Positions 35,949-44,953 of a DNA stretch of 64,000 bases are shown in pieces (within the stretch, counting starts at the first letter, position 1; each line of letters opens with the position of its first letter). The notes beneath the pieces were generated by a model. It searched no databases and was not told where the DNA came from. It worked only from the letters and a program-made list of their open reading frames with translations. Both the position numbers and the translations under genes were made by a program. This stretch comes from Flammeovirgaceae bacterium (lineage in GTDB: Bacteria; Bacteroidota; Bacteroidia; Cytophagales; Cyclobacteriaceae): positions 39,827 through 103,826 of the forward strand of contig JABMNK010000054.1 in the NCBI GenBank assembly GCA_013204595.1. The letters are read 5' to 3'.

Positions 35949-37270
35949 TGGAAACCATCGATAAAATTCCCATTACCAAAATTCAAAGAGCCACAAAAAT
36001 TGTACAGACCGGCGCTAAGGTCGGTGTTAACTATTTAAAATATTATGGTAATAAGATTACAAAAAATGAAAGTGATGCCAAGAATATTCTGAATGAATCC
36101 AATGCCGATGATATTTATGACGGATTAAAAAAACTTAAAGGAAGTGCCTTGAAAGTAGCGCAAATGTTGAGCATGGAAAAATCCATCATGCCAGCCGCCT
36201 ATGTAGAGAAATTCTCCCTTTCACAATTCTCAGTACCCCCGCTCTCACCTGCTTTGGTCAATAAGACTTTTAGGAAATATTTTGGCAAATCCCCCAATGA
36301 ACTCTATGATACCTTTGATGCAGTTTCAGTAAATGCGGCCAGCATCGGACAAGTACATAAAGCAGAAAAAAACGGCCAAAGGCTTGCGGTAAAAATTCAA
36401 TATCCAGGGGTAGCCGACAGCATAAGTAGTGATTTAGCCTTGGTAAAACCAATCGCTATTCGCATGTTTAATATAAAAGGTAAAGATTCTGATAAATACT
36501 TTAAAGAAGTAGAAGAAAAACTCATTGATGAGACCAACTATATTCTAGAGGTAGCGCAAAGCATAGAAATTGCAAATGCTTGCAAGCATATAAACAACAT
36601 CCAATTCCCCACCTATTATCCTGAGCTTTCTACCGATAGGATTATCACTATGGAATGGATGCAAGGAGATCATATTGGTCAATTTGCCAAAAAAAATAAA
36701 GATCCGGAAATCGCTAATAAAATAGGTCAAGCGTTATGGGATTTCTATATGTATCAAATACATATACTCCGGAAAGTCCATGCGGACCCCCATCCCGGGA
36801 ATTTCCTTGTATCCAAAGAACAAGTACTTGTTGCCCTTGATTTTGGTTGCATGAAAGAAGTTCCAGATGAATTTTATTATCCCTATTTCGTGCTAGCCGA
36901 AAAGGAAAATTTACAAAACAAAAAGCTTTTTGAAGAGAAGTTGTACGAGTTAGAAATCTTACGCAAGGACGACAGTCCCAAAGAATTGGTTTTTTTCAAA
37001 GAAATGTTTTACGAATTACTAAACCTATTCACTCAGCCCTTCCATCAGGAGTATTTTGATTTTTCGAACAAAGAATTTTTCAATAATATTTCCAAAATGG
37101 GTCAGGAATTCGCTGTCAAAACCGAGTTAAGAAAATTTAATGGGAATAGAGGTTCCAAACACTTTATCTACGTAAACCGTACTTTTTTCGGTCTTTACAA
37201 CTTAATGCATGAAATAAAGGCGACAAAAATTAAAATAAAAAGCAGTCTTCCTGTTAAAAAAATCGCTTAA
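35948..37270 (+). CDS. ABC1/AarF/UbiB-family atypical kinase
   Basis: 440-residue protein kinase-like ATPase. The family marks are LKGSALKVAQMLSM (KxGQ-like motif, here KxAQ), NAASIGQVHKAEKNGQRLAV (alanine-rich nucleotide loop) with VKIQYPGV, DETNYILEVAQSIE, VHADPHPGNFLV (catalytic loop) and VALDFGCMKEV (metal-binding DFG). Members support quinone and isoprenoid lipid metabolism and, in plastids, photo-oxidative stress. That agrees with its place between light-regulated genes, but the substrate is unknown. It is translationally coupled to the TetR-like gene. Confidence 0.9.
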   Translation: METIDKIPITKIQRATKIVQTGAKVGVNYLKYYGNKITKNESDAKNILNESNADDIYDGLKKLKGSALKVAQMLSMEKSIMPAAYVEKFSLSQFSVPPLSPALVNKTFRKYFGKSPNELYDTFDAVSVNAASIGQVHKAEKNGQRLAVKIQYPGVADSISSDLALVKPIAIRMFNIKGKDSDKYFKEVEEKLIDETNYILEVAQSIEIANACKHINNIQFPTYYPELSTDRIITMEWMQGDHIGQFAKKNKDPEIANKIGQALWDFYMYQIHILRKVHADPHPGNFLVSKEQVLVALDFGCMKEVPDEFYYPYFVLAEKENLQNKKLFEEKLYELEILRKDDSPKELVFFKEMFYELLNLFTQPFHQEYFDFSNKEFFNNISKMGQEFAVKTELRKFNGNRGSKHFIYVNRTFFGLYNLMHEIKATKIKIKSSLPVKKIA

Positions 37271-37272
37271 AA

Positions 37273-37803
37273 ATGATAACTTTCAAAATGCCTCGATCAA
37301 AAACAAGTAGTGAATTTTATCAGCTCAGCATCAATAAACCTGCAGGAGAAGCCTTTCACTTTAATGAACTGATTGGAAAAACGGTGTTAATCGTGAACAC
37401 CGCAACCAAGTGTGGATTAACGCCGCAACTAAAATCCCTAGAAAAAATTCACCAAAAACATCAAGATCAAGGCTTAATAATCTTGGGATTTCCTTGCAAT
37501 CAATTTATGTTTCAAGAGCCAGAAACTAATGAAAGTGTGGAGGTCACCTGCCTAGTAAAATATGGCGTTACTTTTCAGTTAACCGAAAAAATTAAGGTAA
37601 ATGGGCCAAACACCCATCCTATTTTTAAATTTCTAAAAAGGGAATTACCCGATTTTTGGGGCGGCAGTATCAAGTGGAACTTTACCAAATTTTTAATTAG
37701 TCCTAGCGGCATACCGTTCAGGAGGTATAAGCCCTCTACCTTACCTGAGCATATAGAAAAAGACATTCAGAAACTTTTAAAGAGAAGCAACCTACCTTCT
37801 TGA
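37273..37803 (+). CDS. Glutathione peroxidase family (probably thioredoxin-dependent) peroxidase
   Basis: 176 residues. Catalytic set Cys47 in NTATKCGLTPQ, Gln81 in FMFQEP, Trp135-Asn136 in IKWNFTKF, plus FPCNQF. Cys93 in VTCLVKYGVTF is placed where thioredoxin-dependent members carry the resolving cysteine. There is no in-frame stop at the active site, so this is a cysteine and not a selenocysteine enzyme. It starts two bases after the ABC1 kinase gene, and removal of lipid or organic peroxides formed in light would fit the operon. Confidence 0.93.
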   Translation: MITFKMPRSKTSSEFYQLSINKPAGEAFHFNELIGKTVLIVNTATKCGLTPQLKSLEKIHQKHQDQGLIILGFPCNQFMFQEPETNESVEVTCLVKYGVTFQLTEKIKVNGPNTHPIFKFLKRELPDFWGGSIKWNFTKFLISPSGIPFRRYKPSTLPEHIEKDIQKLLKRSNLPS

Positions 37804-37854
37804 ATTAACAAGACGAATACTATGAAGATTGCACGCTTATTCAATTTTAAATAG

Positions 37855-39141
37855 ATGGGACTCAGTATATTTTGGTTTCGTAGAGATTTGCGACTGGAAG
37901 ACAACGCAGGTTTAATGGCCGCTTTGCAATCGGGAAATCAAGTAGTGCCACTCTTTATTTTTGATCAGACTATTTTGTCAAAATTAGAAGTGATGGATCC
38001 TCGGTTGAACTTCATACATGAACAACTAAAGAAACTTAATCTTCAACTAGCACCATATGAAAGTAGCCTACAATGCGAAATAGGTGAACCATTGGATATT
38101 TGGCTGAATTTAATTGCCCAGCTGAATATTTCAGCTGTGTATGCCAACCAAGACTACGAACCTTATGCCATGGACCGCGATAAGAACATCAAAGCATTAT
38201 TGAGTGAACACGGTATACCATTTATTACGACCAAAGATCAAGTGATTTTTGAGGGGAAAGACATTCTCAAAGCAGATGGCACTCCTTATACGGTTTTTAC
38301 TCCATATAAAAACCAATGGTTAGCGCATTTCAATCCAAGTTTAGTGCAGGTAGGAACTCCGCATTTCAAGATATTTTGCAAACAAAAAAAACCTTTACCC
38401 TCACTAAATCAGATCGGCTTCCAAGAATCCTCAATTAAAGTGCGCCCTTATGACTTATCAGAAATTGATGATTATGCAAGTAATAGAGATGTTCCCTCCA
38501 GTGACGGCACTAGCTATCTCAGCCCACATCTTAGATTTGGTACGGTAGGTGTCCGACAACTTATTGCCAAATTAAAGCCAAAAGATTCCATTTTTTTAAG
38601 TGAACTGATATGGAGAGAATTTTTTATGCAAATCTTGTATCACTTCCCACAGGTAGTGACTTCCAATTTTAAAAGAAAATACGACGGAATAACCTGGCGA
38701 AACGATGAAGCAGAATTTGAAAAATGGTGCCAAGGAAAAACTGGCTACCCTATGGTGGATGCAGGTATGCGTCAACTGAATGAAACAGGTTACATGCATA
38801 ATCGAGTACGCATGGTGACGGCTAGTTTTTTATGTAAGCATCTGCTCATTGATTGGCGTTGGGGAGAAACGTATTTCGCACAAAAACTATTAGACTTTGA
38901 ACTTTCTTCTAACAATGGCAACTGGCAATGGTCTGCCGGCACTGGTTGTGACGCAGCCCCCTATTTTAGGGTTTTTAATCCTACATCCCAACAAGAAAAA
39001 TTTGATCCCAAAGGAGAATATATCAAAAAGTGGCTACCAGAATTGAACAGTTTCGACTACCCAACACCAATGGTTGATCATCAGCAAGCTAGAGTGCGCG
39101 CATTAAGTGTCTATAAAAAAGGATTAGAAGCTTATCGGTAA
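37855..39141 (+). CDS. phrB: Deoxyribodipyrimidine photolyase, class I type
   Basis: 428-residue light-driven DNA repair flavoprotein. The N-terminal antenna domain starts MGLSIFWFRRDLRLEDNAGL. The FAD domain has SYLSPHLRFGTVGVRQLIAK, FLSELIWREFFMQILYHFPQ, GYPMVDAGMRQLNETGYMHN and the canonical loop LLDFELSSNNGNWQWSAGTG, followed by APYFRVFNPTSQQEKFDPKG. This is the most orthodox of three photolyase-like proteins in the window and the best candidate for cyclobutane dimer repair. Its last 10 bases overlap the convergent lycopene cyclase gene, leaving no room for a separate terminator. Confidence 0.94.
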   Translation: MGLSIFWFRRDLRLEDNAGLMAALQSGNQVVPLFIFDQTILSKLEVMDPRLNFIHEQLKKLNLQLAPYESSLQCEIGEPLDIWLNLIAQLNISAVYANQDYEPYAMDRDKNIKALLSEHGIPFITTKDQVIFEGKDILKADGTPYTVFTPYKNQWLAHFNPSLVQVGTPHFKIFCKQKKPLPSLNQIGFQESSIKVRPYDLSEIDDYASNRDVPSSDGTSYLSPHLRFGTVGVRQLIAKLKPKDSIFLSELIWREFFMQILYHFPQVVTSNFKRKYDGITWRNDEAEFEKWCQGKTGYPMVDAGMRQLNETGYMHNRVRMVTASFLCKHLLIDWRWGETYFAQKLLDFELSSNNGNWQWSAGTGCDAAPYFRVFNPTSQQEKFDPKGEYIKKWLPELNSFDYPTPMVDHQQARVRALSVYKKGLEAYR

Positions 39142-39848
39142 GAAGGAGTTTGGTGGGGTGATTTACTCAATGTCAAAAAGACCTCCGTCAAAAGCAAATT
39201 CAACAAAATCAAACCCATTCCATAGAAAACATCTTCAATTGGAATGGTAAAGATTCTTATACCCAAATTTTCCGCGTCATTGTACCAAACGATCGGTGCA
39301 TCAATTAAACTCCCGGTAAGTATGCCATCGACCATTAAAAACGGAATAAGAAGAACTAGATAAGTGAGGTAAAATTTTCGTAATAGCTGTGGCCTAACCA
39401 TCATGGTTGTCAATAAAATAATCAACGTACATAGCGCATTGACTAGTGTATAAGCCTTGTCAAAACAAGTGACCGATAAAATAGACAGTAATACGATCAA
39501 TATAATATTGATGATTCGAGTGGTTTTCATGGTAAGTAGCTGATCTGGCTTCACCGTCACCATCGTGTAATGAGAAAACACACAGGCATAAGGAATACAC
39601 AGAAAAAATAATACCTCTTCAATTGGCAAGTGAAACCATCTAAATTCCATTAAATAATCAGCATTAAACCCCCAAAAACCCATCATTGTAAACGGTACAT
39701 CCCACATGAGGTATAACAGCGCACTCAGCATTAGCGCTGGAAAGAAAGCTTTGAATTTTTTATCGAAGCGCAGACGGGGATGAAAGGTGAAAATAAAGGG
39801 GATGAGTACGCTCCCAAGGTTTAGCCACAAATAAAGCTTACTAATCAT
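39132..39848 (-). CDS. Lycopene cyclase, fused CrtYc/CrtYd type membrane protein
   Basis: 238-residue membrane protein of about seven helices that closes the beta-ionone rings of lycopene. Two copies of the cyclase motif Pro-x-Glu-(Glu/Asp) are visible: HLPIEEVLFF (Pro75-Glu77-Glu78) and TIPIEDVFYG (Pro203-Glu205-Asp206). This is as expected for the fused form of the heterodimeric Gram-positive-type cyclase. I chose the start at 39848 (MISKLYLWLNLGS), which makes an ATGA overlap with crtZ; an ATG at 39899 lies inside crtZ. Last gene of the crt operon. Confidence 0.92.
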   Translation of the reverse strand: MISKLYLWLNLGSVLIPFIFTFHPRLRFDKKFKAFFPALMLSALLYLMWDVPFTMMGFWGFNADYLMEFRWFHLPIEEVLFFLCIPYACVFSHYTMVTVKPDQLLTMKTTRIINIILIVLLSILSVTCFDKAYTLVNALCTLIILLTTMMVRPQLLRKFYLTYLVLLIPFLMVDGILTGSLIDAPIVWYNDAENLGIRIFTIPIEDVFYGMGLILLNLLLTEVFLTLSKSPHQTPSYR

Positions 39849-40294
39849 TTGATTTCCGCTTTGAAATATTTCAATGGGACCAAAAGCATTCCAAAACATT
39901 CACAATCGTCTTTGGTAATTTTTTTATGATGAATTTTATGCGCCCTGCGAATTGCCTTTAGGTACCAATTATCTGACTTTTTGAACAGCTTGATTCTTTG
40001 ATGTATAAAAATATCATGTACCAAAAAGTAACAAAATCCATAAGCCGAAATACCAAATCCAATGGGCATCAAATAGGGAATACCCATCCCCGAGCCCAAA
40101 ACAATACATAGGACACTAGGGGTAGCAAAGATCAAGAAAAAACTATCATTTCGTTCAAAGACAGGATGTCCACTTTCCTTATTGTGGTGATCTTCATGAA
40201 GCTTCCAAAGCCAACCATGCATCAGGTGTTTATGTGCAAACCAGGCGACAAATTCCATGAAAAAAAAGGTCACTAAAAAAACGATCACACTCAT
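39845..40294 (-). CDS. crtZ: Beta-carotene hydroxylase CrtZ
   Basis: 149-residue membrane di-iron hydroxylase that adds 3-OH groups to beta-carotene to give zeaxanthin. The histidine clusters are complete: His21-x4-His26 (HKHLMH), His33-x2-His36-His37 (HEDHH), His93-x4-His98 (HDIFIH) and His119-x2-His122-His123 (HKIHH). About four hydrophobic segments surround them. No CrtW ketolase lies nearby, so zeaxanthin is the predicted end product encoded here. It is coupled to the downstream cyclase by ATGA. Confidence 0.95.
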   Translation of the reverse strand: MSVIVFLVTFFFMEFVAWFAHKHLMHGWLWKLHEDHHNKESGHPVFERNDSFFLIFATPSVLCIVLGSGMGIPYLMPIGFGISAYGFCYFLVHDIFIHQRIKLFKKSDNWYLKAIRRAHKIHHKKITKDDCECFGMLLVPLKYFKAEIK

Positions 40295-40316
40295 GCGTTA
40301 TGATTTATTAATAAAA

Positions 40317-40826
40317 TTAATCAAATGTAGCCTTAAAGGTCAGTAAAAAATTTTGTATTCTCCGCTGCTGCTGCTCATCAATATATCTACTTTTAATGAT
40401 TATATTACAAAATATCGGAATCCATTCAAAACCAGGATTAGCTCCAGAAATATGTTCAACGAAAAAATCAAGATCTTCTTCAACCTTGTCATCATAATTC
40501 AAAATTGACGGTGCATTGAGCTGTATTAACAATCTTAAATACCGCAATTCTGGGTTATCATTATCTACCAAAATTGCCTGCTCTATTTTGGCTTTTCCCT
40601 TTAAAAAATAATTCATCTTTTGCCCCGGCCAGAAAACGTGATCAGCCAACATCGTCTCACAAATTCCTTGATAAGCACTTGCAATGTGGTTAATACTCCA
40701 TTTTGGATTTGACTCAATTGCACGCAACATCTGCTCAGACAGCCTTTGTTGATGAAATTGTTCTCTTATTTCCGATTCAGCGCTATTTGGATTGACTAGC
40801 AGTAGTAGAAACAGAAGCGTGTTCAA
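40317..40826 (-). CDS. Exported protein of unknown function inside the crt operon
   Basis: 169 residues with a short hydrophobic signal-like N-terminus (MNTLLFLLLLVNPNSAE), then an all-helical body. The stretch SINHIASAYQGICETMLADH and LKGKAKIEQAILVDNDNPEL resembles TPR-like helix pairs. I recognise no family with confidence. Its ATG overlaps the crtB stop (ATGA), so it is tied to pigment synthesis. A periplasmic accessory or assembly role is possible, but nothing in the sequence shows it. Confidence 0.75.
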   Translation of the reverse strand: MNTLLFLLLLVNPNSAESEIREQFHQQRLSEQMLRAIESNPKWSINHIASAYQGICETMLADHVFWPGQKMNYFLKGKAKIEQAILVDNDNPELRYLRLLIQLNAPSILNYDDKVEEDLDFFVEHISGANPGFEWIPIFCNIIIKSRYIDEQQQRRIQNFLLTFKATFD

Positions 40827-41662
40827 ATGACATTAAATTTTACATTCACATAAGATTTCAAGAGCAATCCAAATTTGGCAACATCGTTTACCCTAATCCT
40901 AGTTTCCATTATGTCCGCGGACGGTGTCTTTTTTAGTTTACGTAACAATTGACTATAGTAGGTATAAGCCGCATAAACCCCTAGTTTGGCTTCAGCAGGT
41001 AACTCACAAATTCCTACATAAGCCGCACGGAAATCAGCTTCAATTTCTGCTATAATTCCCGCTTTGGTCTGCGAATCTAAATTTCTGAGATCTACTTGGG
41101 GGAAATAAGACCTATTTAAAATTTCAAAATCGTTTTTAATATCTCGCAAAAAATTGACCTTTTGAAACGCTGATCCCAAATGCATGGCACTTTCTTTCAA
41201 TTTTTCGTACAGATCATTATTCCCATTAACAAAAACCTTTAGGCACATCAATCCCACAACGTCCGCGGAGCCATATATGTATCCCTTATAGTCCTCAATA
41301 CTGTGGTATTGTGTCTTATAAAGATCCATTTTCATGCTTCGAATAAACGCATCAACCAATGTGATGTCTATATCATATTTCAAGACTGTACCTTGGAAAG
41401 AATGCAAAATGGGGTTCAAACTGATACCCATTTTCAGCGCTAAATAAAAGTCTTCCTCAAACTTATTAAGCAACTGTTCCTGATCATATCCATGAAAAGT
41501 ATCCACTATTTCGTCTGCAAAACGGACAAAACCATAAATATTATGTACGTCCTGACGAATACTCGGTGCTAATAAATTGACTGCTTTAGAAAAAGAAGTG
41601 CTATATCGTGAGGTCACGCCTCTGCTACATGCACGAGCAAGGTCATCAAATATCCATTTCAT
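40823..41662 (-). CDS. crtB: Phytoene synthase CrtB
   Basis: 279-residue head-to-head prenyl synthase that condenses two geranylgeranyl diphosphates into phytoene. The first Asp-rich motif is RFADEIVDTFHGYD and the second is NFLRDIKNDFEIL, which bind the diphosphates through magnesium. SRYSTSFSKAVNLLAP and MHLGSAFQKVNFLRD are family-specific. It overlaps crtI upstream and the 169-residue gene downstream, both as ATGA, so the operon is tightly coupled. Confidence 0.95.
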   Translation of the reverse strand: MKWIFDDLARACSRGVTSRYSTSFSKAVNLLAPSIRQDVHNIYGFVRFADEIVDTFHGYDQEQLLNKFEEDFYLALKMGISLNPILHSFQGTVLKYDIDITLVDAFIRSMKMDLYKTQYHSIEDYKGYIYGSADVVGLMCLKVFVNGNNDLYEKLKESAMHLGSAFQKVNFLRDIKNDFEILNRSYFPQVDLRNLDSQTKAGIIAEIEADFRAAYVGICELPAEAKLGVYAAYTYYSQLLRKLKKTPSADIMETRIRVNDVAKFGLLLKSYVNVKFNVI

Positions 41663-43131
41663 CTGCCTCCATCTTTTAAGTTCTTTAAAATTAACTCCGC
41701 TGCTATCTTACCGGAGATCAATGCGGGAGGAACCCCTGGCCCTGGTACAGTTAACTGTCCTGTAAAATATAAATTATTTACTTTTTTACTCATGATTTTA
41801 GGCCTTAAAAATGCCGTTTGCATCAATGTATTTGCCATTCCATAGGCGTTACCCTTGTAAGAGTTGTAATCCGATTTGAATTCATTTAGACAAAATGACT
41901 CTTTAAAAGATACCCATTCTTTTATAGATTGACCCGTATGCTTTTCTAGACGCGCCATGATGATATCGAAATATTTTTCACGCAATAGCTCATCATCTTT
42001 TAAATCTGGTGCCAGCGGCACAAGAAAAAAAGCACCATCTCTACCCTCAGGAGCTACCGTCGCATCGGTGATACTCGTAAAACTGGCATAAAACAAAGGT
42101 TCTTCGGGCCACTTGGGTGTATCATAAATTTCAGCGGCATGCTTGTCAAAATCAGTATCAAAAAACAGCATATGATGCCTCATCTCTGGTATTTTTTTGT
42201 CAAAGCCTACATAAAAAAGTAAAGAAGACGGCGCGAAAGTTCGTTTGTCCCAATAGGCTTCCGAGTAGCCTCGCAAAGAAGACGGCAGCAATGATTCTGT
42301 GTGGTGATAATCAGCTCCACTCAAGACAATGTCTGAGGCAATGAACCTACCATCCACCACTATGCCCGTGGCTGTTTCATTTAACGTTTCGATTTTTTGT
42401 ACTCCTGAATCAGTATGCATAATAACCCCTAATTCAGTAGCCAATGAACCCATGGCCTCCACAATTTTATACATTCCTCCTTTTGGATACCAAGTACCCA
42501 AAACAAAATCGGCATAATTCATGAAATTATAAAAAGCCGGCGTATCCTGGGGTTTGGCACCTAAAAATAATACCGGAAACTCCAAAATTTTGATCAATTT
42601 AGGACTCTTAAATCTTTTCCGGATTTGCTTACTGATTGTGGTGACAAATTGATCCAGTTTTCTTATAGTGTCACTGGTTATAAGTTCAAGTGGGGAAATA
42701 CCTGGCTTGTAAACAAGGTTTTCAATGGCTATTTTGTAGTTGTGTCCTGCATCTTTTATAAATGCGGCCAAAACCTGAGATGATCCTGGCTCTTCTTTTT
42801 CAAAAACATCCAATATCCCTTCAAAACTATTGGGTATTTCGAGATAATTACCGTCTTCAAAATAAACGCGATAGGCAGGGCCTAGTCGTACTAATTCGTA
42901 GTAATCAGTAGTTTTCTTACCAAAGTCAGCAAAAAAACGCTCAAATACATCTGGCATCCAATACCAACTAGGGCCCATATCAAAAGTGAATCCCTCTTTA
43001 ATTAACTGACGCGCCCGACCTCCAATAGTCCGATTTTTTTCGTAAACATCTACTTGAAATCCCCCCTGTGCCAAATAGCAAGCTGCCGCCAGCGAAGAAA
43101 ACCCTGATCCAATAATAGTTACTTTTGGCAT
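41659..43131 (-). CDS. crtI: Phytoene desaturase CrtI
   Basis: 490-residue FAD enzyme that introduces the double bonds turning phytoene into lycopene. The N-terminal dinucleotide fold VTIIGSGFSSLAAACYLAQG binds FAD, followed by YEKNRTIGGRARQL. The C-terminal FAD contact NLYFTGQLTVPGPGVPPALI and SGKIAAELI is typical of the family. It is the first gene of the leftward operon crtI-crtB-(unknown)-crtZ-cyclase. Its promoter lies in the 286-base region shared with the sugar porter gene; I could not identify a clear -7 box there. Confidence 0.95.
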   Translation of the reverse strand: MPKVTIIGSGFSSLAAACYLAQGGFQVDVYEKNRTIGGRARQLIKEGFTFDMGPSWYWMPDVFERFFADFGKKTTDYYELVRLGPAYRVYFEDGNYLEIPNSFEGILDVFEKEEPGSSQVLAAFIKDAGHNYKIAIENLVYKPGISPLELITSDTIRKLDQFVTTISKQIRKRFKSPKLIKILEFPVLFLGAKPQDTPAFYNFMNYADFVLGTWYPKGGMYKIVEAMGSLATELGVIMHTDSGVQKIETLNETATGIVVDGRFIASDIVLSGADYHHTESLLPSSLRGYSEAYWDKRTFAPSSLLFYVGFDKKIPEMRHHMLFFDTDFDKHAAEIYDTPKWPEEPLFYASFTSITDATVAPEGRDGAFFLVPLAPDLKDDELLREKYFDIIMARLEKHTGQSIKEWVSFKESFCLNEFKSDYNSYKGNAYGMANTLMQTAFLRPKIMSKKVNNLYFTGQLTVPGPGVPPALISGKIAAELILKNLKDGGR

Positions 43132-43417
43132 GAATGGTATACTTTATACTTGTTAAGTGAAAGAATCCTATAAAAGTTCCTTCTCATTAAAAATCTTGTC
43201 CTTATTTTTTATTTAGCGCATAATCCGAGATTCCAATCCGTTTTAAGCAACATAAAATTATCTATTTCAGCCTCATAAGAAGATTTTTATTTGAATTAAC
43301 ACCGTGAATTGGACTTAGACGAAATTATCTATTTAATTTTTATTTAAATTGACCTCCAGTTTCTTAGTAACAAAAAAAATAATGATAGGATCTTTTTGCC
43401 CTTAAATAAAATTAAAA

Positions 43418-44953
43418 ATGTCAAAAAAATTAATTTTAATCGCTTTTGTTGTCTCATTAGGAGGATTTTTGTTTGGTTTTGATGCTGGAATCATCTCAGG
43501 TGTTATGTCATATGTTGGTCCCGAATTCAATTTGAGTGATAGCCAGATAGGATGGGTTGTCAGCGCGCCATCATGGGCCGCAATGATCGCCATGATATTT
43601 TCTGGTCGGTTCAGCGATAAAATTGGTAGAAAGAAAATCCTAATATACGTGGCTTTTTTATATTCCCTCTCGGCATTACTATCTGCCTATGCGAACTCAT
43701 ACGAAATGTTGTATCTAGCCAGAATGATTGGTGGATTGGCATTTGGTGCCGCCTTAATCTTGGCGCCAATGTATATTGCTGAAATATCAACAGCAGAGAA
43801 TAGAGGTAAATTAGTTTCTATTCAACAACTTAATATTGTACTTGGCTTCTTCGCAGCATTTCTAAGCAATTATTTTTTCAACAAATACAACTTAGCCCAG
43901 ATCTCATTTTTAAATGATGAAAACGTATGGCGGTGGATGCTTGGCGTAGAACTCATTCCTGCCCTATTGTATTTTATGGCACTTTTTCTCATTCCAAAAA
44001 GTCCAAGATGGTTGTATTCACAAAATAATATTGAGGAAGCGGAACTGGTATTAAACCAAATTCACGGTTCGTCTAGAGGACAAAGAGAAATTGAAACCAT
44101 TGAGAAAAGTATCAGTCTAGACAAAGAAATGACTAAAGCTAAATGGAAAGATATCTTAAAACCATCACTACGGTTCATTATGCTCATAGGTTTAACCATA
44201 GGAGTGCTGCAACAAATAACCGGAATTAATGCTATTTATTTTTACGCCACTTCCATTTTTAAACAAACTGGTATCGGTACAGATGCCTCTTTTTCCTCAG
44301 GCGTCCTACTAAGTACCGTAACGGTCATTTTCACTTTCATAGCGATTTACTTAATTGACAAAGCCGGAAGAAGGCCTCTGTTGTTAATCGGTACAGCCGG
44401 CATCGCCATTAGTCTGCTTTTATGCGCCTACGGATTTAATCAAGCGACCTATGAAATTACTGCTAGTGACATAGAACAATTTGATTTTGATGGCGCACAG
44501 GATCTTGCTCCATTTGCAAATAAACTATATGACAATGACATAGATTTTAAAAATGATATGAAAATGGCCCTTGGAAATCAAGTTTATGGTAAAAATGACG
44601 GGACCATCCTTGAGGCAGCAACGAATATCAACGCTGCCCTAGTATTGATAGGTATTTTGGGGTTTATCGCTTGTTTTGCATTCTCCCTTGGGCCGGTAAT
44701 GTGGGTCTTACTCTCAGAATTATACCCGATAAAATACCGAGGCATCGCCATTGGGATAATCGCATTTGTAAATTCATTTGTAAGCTCAGCCGTCCAACTA
44801 TTATTTCCTTGGGAATTATCTAATTTGGGTAACGCCATGAGCTTCTTTATTTTTGGCATTATTGCAGTAGTTGGATTTTTCATACTCCTAAAAATGCTCC
44901 CTGAAACCAAAGGAAAATCGTTAGAAGAATTAGAAAAAATATTGATCAAATGA
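43418..44953 (+). CDS. MFS sugar porter (XylE/GalP-like)
   Basis: 511-residue proton-sugar symporter with 12 helices. Sugar porter signatures are GGFLFGFDAGIISGV, RFSDKIGRKK after helix 2, PKSPRWLY after helix 6, GVLQQITGINAIYFYAT in helix 7 and PETKGKSLEELE after helix 12. An additional loop of about 60 residues (about 350-410, EITASDIEQFDFDGAQDLAP) separates helices in the C-half and is longer than in E. coli XylE. The stop overlaps the GH16 gene start (ATGA), so the sugar is probably a beta-glucan product such as glucose. Confidence 0.93.
   Translation: MSKKLILIAFVVSLGGFLFGFDAGIISGVMSYVGPEFNLSDSQIGWVVSAPSWAAMIAMIFSGRFSDKIGRKKILIYVAFLYSLSALLSAYANSYEMLYLARMIGGLAFGAALILAPMYIAEISTAENRGKLVSIQQLNIVLGFFAAFLSNYFFNKYNLAQISFLNDENVWRWMLGVELIPALLYFMALFLIPKSPRWLYSQNNIEEAELVLNQIHGSSRGQREIETIEKSISLDKEMTKAKWKDILKPSLRFIMLIGLTIGVLQQITGINAIYFYATSIFKQTGIGTDASFSSGVLLSTVTVIFTFIAIYLIDKAGRRPLLLIGTAGIAISLLLCAYGFNQATYEITASDIEQFDFDGAQDLAPFANKLYDNDIDFKNDMKMALGNQVYGKNDGTILEAATNINAALVLIGILGFIACFAFSLGPVMWVLLSELYPIKYRGIAIGIIAFVNSFVSSAVQLLFPWELSNLGNAMSFFIFGIIAVVGFFILLKMLPETKGKSLEELEKILIK

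Noticed and set aside
37273..37803. Selenocysteine glutathione peroxidase
   Set aside because: The active-site codon is TGT (cysteine), not TGA.
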